Notes: a model not told the origin generated them from the letters alone. Positions 43,679-53,912 are shown, counted from the stretch's first letter. The stretch is DNA of 64,000 nucleotides from Anastrepha obliqua (GCF_027943255.1 NC_072897.1:37112044-37176043); one strand, 5' to 3'. Numbers and translations: made by a program.

Positions 43679-43983
43679 TCACAAAAAATACTTTTTTTAA
43701 CTTTTAAAAATGTTGTTAGCAAAGAATTTCAACACAATCGGATTTTCTTTTATTTTGATTTGCTGTATCAGCTGAGAAAAAATTATCTATTGTAAATGCG
43801 TCGAGCGATCGAAATTCACAATAGTCCTATTCTTCAACGAATGAGCACCATAATACCAAATGAAAATTCGTTCGATCAGCACTTTCGACTACAGTCGAAG
43901 ATCGAATGTTGCTCATAATAAGGGCCATTGATTAGTTTTTTTTTATAGCCCATTCAAAAGCACATTTTACATGGCCCACCCTA

Positions 43984-44301
43984 TATATTTATTTTTTAAT
44001 GACCACTCTACTCACATGTTCTTATAATATGTTAGTAAACTTCTGCTGCTGTGCTTTCTTGTCGTCTTCGGTTGATGGATTGGTGTGATTGATGTCTTCG
44101 CTTCTGATAACCTTTCTGCTATCTTCACTACTGGAAAGCTTTTCTGCTGCCTTGGGCAGGTATATTTGGTGTCGCTGATGTCTTCACTTCTGATAAGCTT
44201 TTCTTTTTGCACTTTTATAAATGTGTAACTTTTGTTTTCATTTATTTTTTCCACTTTGTATTTTCTTACGCGGAAAAAAAATATATTTCGCGGATTCTAT
44301 A
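43984..44301 (-). other. Provirus leader with a short open frame
   Basis: Contains an 80-codon minus-strand frame (44254-44012) rich in Lys and Ser, with a near repeat of GATGTCTTC.CTTCTGATAA (about 44091 and about 44178). It lies between the primer site and gag. I see no protein family. Probably untranslated leader. Confidence 0.5.
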
Positions 44302-44314
44302 TGGTTGGTCGCCA
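44302..44314 (-). promoter_or_regulatory. Provirus tRNA primer-binding site
   Basis: Read on minus, TGGCGACCAACC follows AAT at the end of the 5' LTR. TGG-starting sites are standard for LTR elements. The tRNA is not certain. Confidence 0.65.
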
Positions 44315-44719
44315 ATTAATTATAAGTGTTTTTCACAGGATTAGAAGTTCCTAGATAAACTGCGTTATTAGTATTAGGACACGCGGTGTTGCGCGTAATG
44401 AGAAGACTTTGTAATTCGCGAGATGACGACCGTCGGCGTTTATTTCCAAAATTCAATTGATTTCTAAATGACATTCATTCTTATACGTAAGCTAGCCCTA
44501 AGCTGTAAAGACGCTGGTCTTGCACTTTACTGCAAGGAATCATATTTCGTCGCGAGGCATTGTTGTGCACCGACGTTTCCGCTGCCGCTATGTGGTTTCT
44601 GTAGAAACTGTTATTTTATGTTTCTGCTGACGTTACGTGATTTCTATGAAAACTGTTGGTTTTGAATCTTATCATGCGCTCACTGGTTTCGTTTGCTTAG
44701 CTGGTCACTCGTGTTAACT
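44314..44719 (-). repeat. Provirus 5' LTR
   Basis: 406 bp, minus-strand start AGTTAACACGAGTGACC and end TTATAATTAATT. Highly similar to 28172-28581. Followed by TACA. Confidence 0.93.
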
Positions 44720-44930
44720 TACACAACGCACTTAATGCATTTCGGTGGAATATTCCGGTTTTTATTTTAATTGGATCTGTTGTTATAATTAGGGATGTGG
44801 TTTGTAGAAATATTTTTTTACCCAGTTTTTCATATTTATTTTAAAGAATTGTATAAATTTTTGGTGTATTTTACATATTTCTGGTATTTTGTTGAATACT
44901 TTTTTTAGTCCATATAACACGTATGTAATA

Positions 44931-45635
44931 TGTTGGGGAATAAGTTCTTTTATTTTACAACATTTTATATGCTGTTTGGCAAAAGGCATGAGCTCAACGA
45001 AAAAAAACAAAGAAAATTCAAATTGGTTTTCAGCATCTCGCCCGTTAACGAGCAAACCCGGTTATAAACAGCGCTTTTTATACCGAATCGTCACGGAAGA
45101 TAAGAAATGGTGCCTGTACATCAATATGAAGCAAAAAAAAGAGTGGGTGGCTCCAGGAGATACGCCAAAGCCGACAGTCAAGCCCGATCTTCGTCCACAG
45201 AAGATCATTTGTTTTGTGGGACTGGGAGGACATCGTCCACTGGGAAACGCTCGAAAAGAATGCCACGGTCAACAAGGAGCTTTACATTGCTCAGCTAAAC
45301 TGCGTTAATGAGGCTATTCGACTGAAAAGACCTGATCGACATGGTCATACCACTGGAACTTGCACCGACCGATTACCATCTTTTCCGCTTCCTATCAAAC
45401 CATATGAAAGGTGTTACTTTCGATAACATAGAATTCCTTAAAAACTGGCTCAATAACTTCTTTGACACAAGACTAGACGATTTTTGGCGGAACGACTTCA
45501 ACACATTGGTCAAGAGGTGGGAGGTTGTAAACAGCAACGGCGAATATATAATTGATTTACGTATTGATATAATTATTGTTTCTTATTTAAATAAAAGTCT
45601 GCGGTAAAAACGCTACGAACTTATTCCCCAACCAA
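44931..45635 (+). mobile_element. Mariner (DD34D) deletion derivative
   Basis: TGTTGGGGAATAAGTTC at the left and its inverse GAACTTATTCCCCAACCA at the right, with TA outside each end. It carries parts of a transposase on plus. It sits in the LINE reverse transcriptase. Confidence 0.85.
44990..45600 (+). pseudogene. Mariner transposase remnant
   Basis: 45050-45200: FLYRIVTEDKKWCLYINMKQ (first Asp region with Asp in TEDKKW) and KKEWVAPGDTPKPTVKPDL. A shift follows at about 45210, with WEDIVHWETLEKNATVNKEL next. The second Asp region is deleted at RPDRHGHT. 45350-45600: ELAPTDYHLFRFLSNHMKGV (third Asp) and NNFFDTRLDDFWRNDFN, ending NSNGEYIID. Shifts and the deletion disable it. Confidence 0.9.
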
Positions 45636-45965
45636 TAGATTTCGTTGCTCTTTAATGGCCTGTTGTGTGACCGTTTGGTCTACATATTATAACTTGTTCT
45701 TTACATCCTTTTTGTTCATTTGTTAAAATGTAGTTGGCTATGAGATGAGTGTAAAGTTTTTTTGACATTAATGATGTGATAATCTTGTAAGGAGTGGGTA
45801 ATTTGCTGTATTATCGGTATGATCATTCTTTGGTTTAATGAATGTTATTCCCTAAGTAAGAAAATATGGTAAAATATTGGGGTGGCTTAGGGCATCGTTT
45901 ATTATATTAGTTTTAGCAGTATATTGTCGATGTGGCGGAGGATAGTTAATGCTGAATTGTTATAA

Positions 45966-46930
45966 GATACCCGACAATGTGACCTGCCACCCAAAAATTG
46001 TACATGTCTATTTAAATACAATCGCATTTTAATGTGTTTAAATGTTCAGCTCAACGGTTTGCATTATTTGAAAAGCAGGAAAAACACATAACGCGGAGCG
46101 CCAGGAGTTTATAAAAATATTTAATATGCGATGGCGTAGTGGTTAACGCGTTGTTCTATATATCTGCAATCACGAGTTCGAATACCGAAAAAGATTTTAA
46201 TAAAAAAATTTAATTGCATGTAATTTCGGAGTATAACAAGAACGTAATAGTGAATACCGCGTTATAAAAGTGTACTGTTTCTTCGAACTATTACATTACT
46301 AACATTTTATAAATATTTTTAAGTTCAACAAACATGTTGTAAAAATTAATTAATTAAAACATGTTATTAAAAAAGTTATCAACAAACTTGCTGGAGGACA
46401 AACATTACATCTCAAGCAAAAGCTCAAGAAAAAACAAGCTAAAAAAAAAGGAACAACAGTGCCACAGTACCAATGATTAAACTAGGGCAGTACGACCAAA
46501 TGCAAAATTTTTTTTTATTATATCTTTCTGATTTTTTTTTTTTATTTATTCCTACAGTGGAAATAAAGACCTCAAAATGATATGCCAGCAGATGTAAAGG
46601 ATGTGTCAGAAAAAGTAATTGTATTTGTCAACGCTGCAGTTATTCCACTTGCAGGTTAGTATGTAGTTCATCAAAACAAGATTATGTGAATGATTATCTG
46701 TGTAATAATCATGCAATTTAAAGTTTAAAGAGATTTATTTGGGAAAGTATGGATACATACATATGCATATGTGTACACATGTAAGTATATTTTATGCAAA
46801 GTGCACATATGTATATGCAATGTGTAACTTATGTAAGTCACCTCATGTGCACACATACCATATGTTGGTAGATTTTATGGTATTCACATACTTACTTGCA
46901 TCGTTCGTAGGTTGTAGGGGTTGTTGTAGT
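45966..46930. other. AT-rich spacer, probably including BEL 3' LTR sequence
   Basis: No gene recognised. Contains a tRNA-like stretch (next entry), polypyrimidine runs at 46508-46545, and an ACATATG/CATATGTA-rich block at 46750-46870. The block resembles the flank of many fly LTR elements, but no partner LTR was found for the BEL element. Confidence 0.4.
46133..46200 (+). repeat. tRNA-like SINE head or tRNA fossil
   Basis: TGGCGTAGTGGTTAACGCG resembles a pol III A box. About 35 bp on, CACGAGTTCGAATACCG resembles a B box. The acceptor arms do not pair, so it is not a working tRNA. An A/T-rich tail follows. Confidence 0.55.
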
Positions 46931-46933
46931 CTC

Positions 46934-48580
46934 TTAGATTTCTTCTGAGTAAGGTGAAAGTAGAACCAGTTGCGCTAGTGGCCTAGTCACCTGCCCCCTT
47001 TGTGTCGTGATGTCCACTACGTGTACTTGATGGTCGGGTCCAGGATGTAGTTTTACCACTCGTCCCATTCTCCATTCGTTTGGTGGTAGGTTGTCCTCCT
47101 TAATGACGACAAAGTCCCCTACCTTGATGTTAGGTTTTTGATGTTCCACTTCGTGCGTTTTTGTGATTCGATGAGAAATTTCCTTTTCCATCGTTTGGAA
47201 AAGGTTTGATGAAGGGCTTTCAATTTCTGCCACCGATTCACAATTGAGGCAGGATTCTCGCTGGTTTCTATTTCCGGCGGAGCTAGGAGGTGTCCGCCAA
47301 CCAGAAAGAGACCAGGTGTGAGAGGCTCTAGATTGGATGGCTCATTTGAAGAGGGACTTAAGGGTCGCGAATTGAGACAGGACTCAATTCGGCATAAGAG
47401 GGTATAAAACTCCTCAAAAGTATATTTCAGACCAGAGGCAATCATTTTGAAGTGGGCTTTGAAGCTTTTCACACCGCTTCCCACAGTCCACCCAATGAGG
47501 GGCTGCTGAAGGTATGAAGTGCCATGTTAATGTTTGGTGGGCACATTTTGAAAGCGTGTTATTGCGTGTCCCCACATTAAACGCTTTGAATTCTGATCGT
47601 AGAGATCGTGAGCCTCCTACAAAGTTGGTACCATTGTCGGAGTAAACATTTTTTGGACATCCTCGTCTAGCAACGAGTCTTGAGAAGGCTGCTAGAAAGG
47701 ATGGGATACTTAGATCATTGGTGGCCTCTAAATGGATGGCTTTGGTGGCGAAACAAATAAATAGACAGACGTAGCCTTTTGAAATGCGAAATCCTCTGCC
47801 GCGAAAGCTTTTGATGTCAAATGGACCTGCAAAATCTATACGGGTATTGGTGAAAGCACGCGAAAAGGTGGTGCGTACCTGAGGAAGGATTCCCATAAGT
47901 TGGGTTTGCGATCGTTTTTTATAGATCATGTAGATCTTACAATTATGAATGATGGATCGAATCATATTTTTAACTCGTGGTATCCAGTACTGTGTTCGAA
48001 TAAAACGCAACATCAGCTGATTTTCGCCATGCGGTGATATTTCATGAATGAATTTGATTATAAGGCGTGATAACCTGCTATTGTGTGGAAGGATGATAGG
48101 ATGTTGCTCGTTATATGATAAGTTGAGAGATGCGCCCAGACGAACGCCTCCCCGCATGATGTCATCTTTGTTCAGGAATGGATTGAAGGGCAATATCTCA
48201 CTTTTTGTGTCTACTGTTTTCTTTTGCTTCCATTTCGCGTACTCTCCACCGTAATATTGCTTTTGGCTATTTATTACTAAGCGTTGTGTCGTTGCTTTAA
48301 TTTCATCAAGTGAAATTAAGCAAGACTTTGCTTGAAATGCAATCTTAGTGTTAGGGTGGGTTCTTTGAAAGAATCTCATAATATATGATAAAACTCTCAA
48401 AGCCCTTCTTAAATCGGAAAAACGATAATGAATATCGCTGAAAATGATTGTTGTTGTTGCATATACCCTTTTTTTCTTCCATTGTTGTTTTATAGTCACA
48501 TTCTGATGTCGGCCATCATGACTTATCTTCTTGTAGGTAAGAAGGACCCTGCCACCACAAAGAATTATGAACCAGTTCAT
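46934..48580 (-). pseudogene. BEL integrase
   Basis: 48580-47414: zinc-binding region (LIIKFIHEISPHGENQLMLR, YWIPRVKNMIRSIIHNCKIY) then FTNTRIDFAGPFDIKSFRGR (first Asp), YSDNGTNFVGGSRSLRSEF (second Asp) and a shift near 47470 at the region with the Glu (WVDCGKRCEKL, expected WE). 47484-46934: KYTFEEFYTLLCRIESCLNS and, in another frame, VKVGDFVVI-like text IKVGDFVVIKEDNLPPNEWR, the C-terminal DUF5641-type domain ending LVLLSPYSEEI. It performs DNA joining in an active element. Confidence 0.9.
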
Positions 48581-49130
48581 TGGCCGGAAGTCCTCTACTT
48601 GCTAAACCTGCTGAATTTGATGCCGAGTCCACATGACGCCAGTTATTGTTTTCGACCTTTTGCACTACTTAGGTTACTCGCTGTGCAACAAAGGTTGACC
48701 ACGAGCAGGGCGGTTGCGAATCCAGGCGATTGTCGAATCTGTCCACAGATGAACATCCAAGTGTGACAGTTTCTATAATATCCGCCAATAGCACGGCACC
48801 ACATAGTTCCAGACGTGGAATTGATATCGTCTTGACAGGTGCTACTCCGGTTTTCGCGAGGAGTAGGTTGAGGTATACTTTATCCTGTTTCCTCACACGC
48901 AAGTATACAACAGCCGCGTATGCCTTTTCCGAAGCGTCGCAGAACCCATGGATTTCGGCGTTGTCTGCTGGTGAATAGTGCACCCAACGAGGTATGCGAA
49001 TGTTATCAATTTCCTCATAATTCTGCCAGCGGTCTAATGTGTCTGCAGATACGGTGTCATCCCTATCAGTACCTTCTAACCAAAAGTTTTGCAAATAATC
49101 TTGGTGGTAATTTTTACTGGGGCGAGCCAT
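48581..49130 (-). pseudogene. BEL RNase H
   Basis: 49130-48669: LEGTDRDDTVSADTLDRWQN, IHGFCDASEKAYAAVVYLRV (Asp of RNase H in CDAS) and TISIPRLELCGAVLLADIIE, with Glu, then a decayed end. 48580-48668 is a broken linker with plus-strand TTG repeats at about 48450. Confidence 0.88.
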
Positions 49131-49960
49131 CCTAGTGGATCAAAGAATTTGGCGATTGCCGAGAGGATTGCTCTTTTCGTAAAAACATCGTGGTTTTTTA
49201 CTGGCTTTGTCATAAAATAAAAATTCTCGCAATGAGCATGCCATCTTATGCCAAGTGCCTTTACCGAACTCGTATTTTCGAAATCTAAAAAGTCTTCATT
49301 GAGCAAATGGGCTTTTGGGATGCCCTTTAGAATTTTGTTGCAGTTAGAAGCCCATTTTCGCAATGGAAATCCAGCGGAGTGCAAAACTTGCATAGTTTCA
49401 TCTCTGGCTGTTTTTGCAGAGTCGATGACTATTCGCTGATCTTTAGTATGTGTATTGCTAACCATAATCTGACGGTGCATCTTCTCAATATCGCTATTGA
49501 AGACATACTTATATAATCGCCAGCAGAGGATCAGAACAGTCATATCTGCTTGCAATACCGGACCTGGAAGAAGGATGTCGTTGAGGCTCATTCCATTGGC
49601 AGTCGGGAATGAGGCGTTGAATACCCCGCGCACTTAACTGGAGGTGGTCTCTTCCTTTGTGACGGCATGATGAGGTAAAAAATAATGGTCAGTTGCATCT
49701 GCAGGTATGTTCGTTTTAATTGTGTCCATAGGACCTAACGTTTCATATTCTGCACCACTCTAGTACATTCCTTTTGCAGGGACGGATTTTTCGCGAGACG
49801 CGTCTCATTCCGGAAGAATTGAGGGCAGGAGTTCTTGAGTGACGGTCCCAACTTGATGCTTGATGGAAAATCCTGTTTAAACTGTAAGGTAACGATATAC
49901 TTTCCATCTTGGTTGCGCTTTGGAGTGGTCCGTTATAACTCCTCGCAATACACGTCATCT
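49076..49960 (-). pseudogene. BEL reverse transcriptase with deletion of the catalytic segment
   Basis: About 49958-49640 holds a decayed N-terminal part. 49633-49076 is open: GVFNASFPTANGMSLNDILL, ILCWRLYKYVFNSDIEKMHR (motif A, Asp in SDIEKM), then QRIVIDSAKTARDETMQVLH, where the YVDD segment should precede. About 65 residues with motifs B and C are missing. The rest, WASNCNKILKGIPKAHLLNE and FFDPLGWLAPVKIT, is typical BEL connection. Confidence 0.88.
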
Positions 49961-50449
49961 TCAGTCTGCTTTTCTTTTCTTGGGATGTCTTCCAATTCCC
50001 AAAAGGCAGCTAGTTGTTTATCCAGTGTGAGTTCGCTGAAAAGTGAAACTATTCTGGTTGGTGGACTGACTGTTTCGGCCCGACCAGTTAGTATCCATCC
50101 GAATACAGTCTCTTGGGCAAGAAGTGTACTTAGTATTTACATTTTTCTCCAAGCCACTTAAAATAATTTGGCGATAATTGTCTCCGCCAAGGACAAGGTC
50201 CACTGATTCATTGACGAAGAACCTCTTATCCGCCAAAGTGAGATCTGTAAATGCTTGCCTTGTCATTGCGCTTACTAGACAAGTGGGCAGATTTCCAGTT
50301 TATTGCGGCGAAACTAGCGCCATTGCATCTATTTTTACGAAAGGGTCGATAGGCGACCGCAGTTGTATTGAGCACGCTTGTCTTACCTGCGCAGATATTG
50401 AGTTGTTGATACCCGAGATTTGGGCATGCAAGCGTTTATATGGCAGGTT
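49961..50449 (-). pseudogene. BEL protease
   Basis: 50480-50018 on minus, in broken frames: AFVDSRCGCSFITERLKRR (expected D-S-G, here D-S-R), RINLPYKRLHAQISGI, and LADKRFFVNESVDLVLGGD (conserved second region). The active-site change and the stop near 50300 show loss of function. It would cleave the Gag-Pol polyprotein. Confidence 0.82.
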
Positions 50450-50592
50450 GATTCTACGTTTGAGTCGTTCAGTAATGAACGAACACCCACACCGAGGCTT
50501 TAATCCCTTTTAAGCCTGACACGGTTTCAAGTGTCTGAAATATTTGATTCTACGTTTGAGTCGTTCAGTAATGAACGAACACCCACACCGAG
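50450..50592. repeat. 47-bp direct repeat flanking a 49-bp templated insert
   Basis: 50450-50496 and 50546-50592 are identical 47-bp copies (GATTCTACGTTTGAGTCG). Between them, 50497-50545 is identical to 51044-51092, 550 bp away in the same element. Confidence 0.95.
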
Positions 50593-50624
50593 AATCGACA
50601 AATGCTCCCCCTGCAAAATTTTCA

Positions 50625-50990
50625 CTATTGTGAAATATGTTCACCATAGCTGTTCCTAATAAACCCCTTTGTCCGTATTGGAATAGCACGATTTAAAATT
50701 GCGTATTCTGCTATTCTTTGGTCTATTGGTATCGTGTCTTCAGCGGGATATCTGGTTTTCCTAAGAGCTGTTGCTTTCGGTTGAACTGCCGGAATGTGAA
50801 GGAGCGTGTTGTGTCTTGAGTGGCACGTGCTGCAATTATATGAGAATCTTGACATCGTATGTTCTGACGATAAGCAGTTCAAGCAAGAGTTGTTGTTCTT
50901 GACGCACACGATTCGATCGGTGACCGTTAACTTGCGGAACTTTGGACAACTTTGCAATTTGTAGTCATCACTTATCTGAAAGTTGCCCAT
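50625..50990 (-). pseudogene. BEL Gag zinc-knuckle region
   Basis: 50990-50850 reads DYKLQSCPKFRKLTVTDRIV and NNSCLNCLSSEHTMSRFSYN then CSTCHSRHNTLLHI, the BEL CCHC and CxxCxxxH arrangement that binds RNA. It ends in the basic linker to protease. Confidence 0.85.
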
Positions 50991-51271
50991 CTTTTTCGAT
51001 TTTCGCTGATCGCTGTAAACTCTGCGCCTTGGGCGCTGTATAGGCTTTAATCCCTTTTAAGCCTGACACGGTTTCAAGTGTCTGAAATATTTTGGAAAGA
51101 AATCTGTCCATGTCCGTCCACTTTGAAATTTCAGATTTATTCTCTATCGTTTGTTCCCAAAGCGATAGAGTACTTTCTGGCAATATCGTGGAGCATAAGT
51201 ACGTAATAATTGTATCCCAGTTTGATATATCAATCTGGTGATTTTGTAGGGATGAGATGCAATTATTAATA
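50991..51271 (-). pseudogene. BEL Gag, middle part after Tigger
   Basis: CINNCISSLQNHQIDISNWD and ITYLCSTILPESTLSLWEQT then a helical stretch. It continues the gag start at 53515 once the Tigger is removed. Contains the source of the 49-bp insert. Confidence 0.85.
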
Positions 51272-53512
51272 CAGTGCACTCGCGATAACTCGAACTAATT
51301 AAAACAGACGCTGTTCGATTTATCGAATTTGTTCGACTTATCAATTGAGTGTGCTATGTTAAAAAAACAGTCTTCGATATCGATTTTTTTCAATTAAATT
51401 TATTTATTTATTTACATATGGATATGAACATGAATATGTTTAAAATAATTAATTCGTTTCAATATTTTTCATCAAATATTTGGCAGTCCTTGTGTCAGTT
51501 ACACAAAAAAGTCAGCTTTAACAGAAAAGTTAGGCCGAAAAGAAAGCTGTAATGTGTGTTTGTCTTTTCTTGCCTGCAGCAATGTTGAATATGGCTTTTT
51601 CACGCAGCAATTGAAGAGTGTTAACCTTTGCGGGGCTTACTTGTTCAGTTGTGGCCCACTGAGTTACCTTATTGATAGAGCTAACTGCCTCCTCAGATGA
51701 TATCCGCTCACATGTCTCAGTTGTGTTGTTAAACTCAGACTCAGAATCACTAGTTTCAATTATTTCTTCTGTGTCGGTAAATTCGGTACCATCATTCCAT
51801 TTGTTAACATCATGAAGCGTAAATTCGACCTGTAAATTATGTTTTTCATAAAGAAGTAAAAGTTTTAAAACATATATTCCAGTCAGAATACCTGTGGGGC
51901 TAAATTGTTAAGCTTATTAAGAATAGAGTCTGTTACTATCTGGTTTTCTTCCAACAATTGTTTTTTTAAAACGCTCAATGGAATATTATCTTCATCAGAG
52001 TCGCCTAAGTTATCAAAACTCAAAATGTTTTTCCAACATTTTGATACAGTTTCCTTTTCTAACCGACTCCAAGCTGCATCTAATAAAGTTACTGAATCTT
52101 TTAAATTAATTTTTTTCATAGATTCGGTTATTTCGCAATTATTGTTGAAAATGGAAGCCAGTAGAAAATTTCTGTAGTATAGTTTCGTTATACGAATTAC
52201 ATTTTGGTCCATTGGCTGGATCAATGGTGTCACATTCGGCGGCTTAAACATAATTAAAATTAAACCATCCTCGGACTTTAATTCGATTTCGTTGGGATGT
52301 GATGGGGCATTATCAATTAGAGTCATTTAACTTGGTTAAAAAAATTGTTTTAATGAATCTGGATTTTACCTGCGGCACGAACGAATTATGAAACCAGTCT
52401 TTGAAAATCGCCGAAGTCATCCAGGCTGATTTGGAATTTTTGTACTCCACCGGACAGTTAAAATTTTTGAAAACACGAGGATTTCTTGCTTTGCCAATAA
52501 CGAGAAGTTTAAGCTTATGGTTGCCGGTAGCGTTAGTGCATGCCATAAATGTAAAACGCTGCTTTTCAGACTTTCTTCCCGGTGCTTGTTTTTCCGACAA
52601 CGACACATAAGTTTTCTCAGGAAGAAGTTTCCAGTACAATCCGGACTCGTCGGCGTTATAGATTTGGTCGGCACATATCCCCATTTCCTTTATTTTTTCT
52701 TGTAAAGCCATTTTGAAAGGGTCTACCAGCTCTGGCTGTGATGACAGTTTTTCTCCAGAAATTTTTAACAAGCGTACTCCATAACGTTTCTTAAAGTTTT
52801 GAAGCCACCCGTCACTGGCAAAAAATGTAGAATTTTCCCCACACAACTGGGTATGAAAAGCTTTCGCTTTTTCTTTCAAGATGAGTCCACTTATTGGGTA
52901 ATTCTTTTTTCTTTGGGACAGAAACCATTTGTATAAAGCGGCTTCCATTTTAGGAAACTCAGAAGCTTTTAAAGTTCTCCTCTTCCCAGAACCCAAAAAC
53001 GTGTTGCTTACTGCTTTTAAAATTGCCTTATCTTTCTTTTTTATAAGACTTATGGTGGACTTGGCTACCCCATATTCCTTCGCTAGAGAAGTAACACTAC
53101 GTCCACGTTTAATTTTGTTAAGGACTTCAGCCCTCTCTTTTAATGTTAAACACTTCAACCTTTTACGATCCATTACTCAAGTGCACTGTTACACTACAAA
53201 TGACAAATTTAAAGCAATTTGGTCAATGCAAGATGTTGTTCCCATAAAACTAACGGGATATTAACGTCGAAATATTCATATGGACAATACACTAGTATAC
53301 ATATAATTTATATACATATACTATTACATATGTATGTATGTACAAAATGTACATGTTTGAAAAGAATGTGTGTACAAATAAATTTGTTTTTTTGTTCGAG
53401 TTATAGCGCTTTAATATTGTTCGAGTTACAAAGTAGTCAATAGGGAAAAAAATGTGTTCGAGTTAGCACGTCGTTCGACTTAGCGGCTATTCGAGTTACC
53501 GCGAGTGCACTG
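51272..53512 (-). mobile_element. Tigger/pogo transposon
   Basis: 2241 bp, ends CAGTGCACTCGCG and its inverse, flanked by TA (51270-51271 and 53513-53514). The right end carries five copies of a TTCGA(G/C)TTA word within about 120 bp and the left end three, likely transposase-binding repeats. One transposase gene on minus with a frameshift. Confidence 0.95.
51883..53173 (-). pseudogene. Tigger/pogo transposase (CENP-B/jerky-like)
   Basis: 53173-52313: MDRKRLKCLTLKERAEVLNK, a pogo-type helix-turn-helix (AKEYGVAKSTISLIKKK), a CENP-B-type second domain (FFASDGWLQNFKKRYGVRLL) and the DDE domain with YNADESGLYWK (first Asp). 52326-51883, after a one-base shift: LIDNAPSHPNEIEL (second Asp) and LIQPMDQNVI (third Asp), 30 residues apart by count as usual for pogo. 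The C-terminal tail is acidic. The shift near 52325 is the only lesion I see. Confidence 0.93.
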
Positions 53513-53514
53513 TA

Positions 53515-53912
53515 TCTTTCTGCAGCTTTTTAATCGAACTGCCACATTCAGTTTCGATTGCCTGTAGGTTGAAGAGGATCTTTAGCTGCGTATTAACCAT
53601 AATCCGCTTGTTTTCGTACCTCTCGCAAAGATTTCTCCATGCCGTTGAAAACCCGTCGTTACTGAGTGGGCACTTCCTCACTATGTCTCTGGCTCCACCC
53701 TGCGTTTTCTGGTGGAGGTGGAATAGCTTTTCGACCGGGGTAAAGCGCTTATTCAAATTGTAAATGGCCGTGAACATATCGCGGAATGTTGGCCAAGATA
53801 CGTATTCCCCTTTGAATACGTCTGTATCACACGGTGGAAGGTAAATGTTGTGTTCACGCACTGCTAAATTTTCGCCTTCCTGGTCTGCTTTTCCCAGCCT
53901 CGCAGGCGTCAA
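53515..53912 (-). pseudogene. BEL Gag, N-terminal part
   Basis: LPPCDTDVFKGEYVSWPTFR and FHLHQKTQGGARDIVRKCPL, LCERYENKRIMVNTQLKILF, a typical Pao/BEL Gag (DUF1759-type) capsid start. It breaks at SIKKLQ where Tigger entered. Upstream to about 54000 is degraded, and the Helitron begins at 54021. Confidence 0.88.

Larger units (their letters stand above)
42505..43926. mobile_element. PIF/Harbinger element with two divergent genes
   Basis: Inverted ends GGCCCCTATTATGAGC and the inverse of GCTCATAATAAGGGCC, flanked by ATT (42502-42504 and 43927-43929), a 3-bp duplication as in PIF/Harbinger. Removing it restores the copy A order GAAAAAATAT-TGATTAG. A Myb/SANT-like gene runs on plus and a transposase gene on minus, facing each other. 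The catalytic half is deleted. Subterminal TCGATCTTCGA-like words repeat near both ends. Confidence 0.92.
41663..43983 (+). mobile_element. rosa-type mariner, copy B, containing a Harbinger
   Basis: Left end CAGGGTGGGCCATATAGCG at 41663; right end the inverse of TAGGGTGGGCCATG at 43983; TA on each side. Without the Harbinger (42505-43926) it is about 0.9 kb. It lies in the leader/gag boundary of the provirus. Confidence 0.9.
28172..44719 (-). mobile_element. Errantivirus-like Gypsy provirus, LTR to LTR, heavily nested
   Basis: Two LTRs of about 406-410 bp (28172-28581 and 44314-44719) enclose, on the minus strand, a leader, gag, protease, reverse transcriptase, RNase H, integrase and env. 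The flanks carry a TACA duplication (28168-28171 and 44720-44723). LTRs begin AGTTA and end AATT, as in gypsy-group errantiviruses. Its 16.5 kb length is due to insertions: two rosa mariners, two R1-type LINEs, a SINE, a hAT and a Harbinger. All genes are broken. It inserted into a LINE reverse transcriptase. Confidence 0.93.
44724..45965 (-). pseudogene. LINE reverse transcriptase, 5' half, right of the provirus
   Basis: Minus-strand pieces: about 45960-45650 (LRHIDNILL, FIKPKNDHTDN-like text with stops), then the mariner 44931-45635, then YGLKKVFNKIPEICKIHQKF and IQFFKINMKNWVKK (44905-44800) and KIKTGIFHRNALSAL-like motif B next to the provirus. The provirus target lies just after this motif; the continuation is at 28167. 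Heavily mutated. Confidence 0.65.
46931..53912 (-). mobile_element. BEL/Pao LTR retrotransposon, interrupted by Tigger
   Basis: Minus-strand order: gag start (53912-53515), Tigger (51272-53512), gag end and zinc knuckles (51271-50625), protease (50500-50000), reverse transcriptase (about 49960-49076), RNase H (49130-48581) and integrase (48580-46934). The order and motifs are those of BEL/Pao. Frames are broken and the reverse transcriptase has a deletion. LTRs were not identified. The Helitron starts just beyond the gag end. Confidence 0.9.

Noticed and set aside
46133..46200. Functional tRNA gene
   Set aside because: Acceptor stem does not pair and no sensible cloverleaf forms.
52313..52374. 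Possible intron in the Tigger transposase
   Set aside because: The GT-AG interval is a multiple of three and does not restore the frame; a one-base frameshift explains it better.
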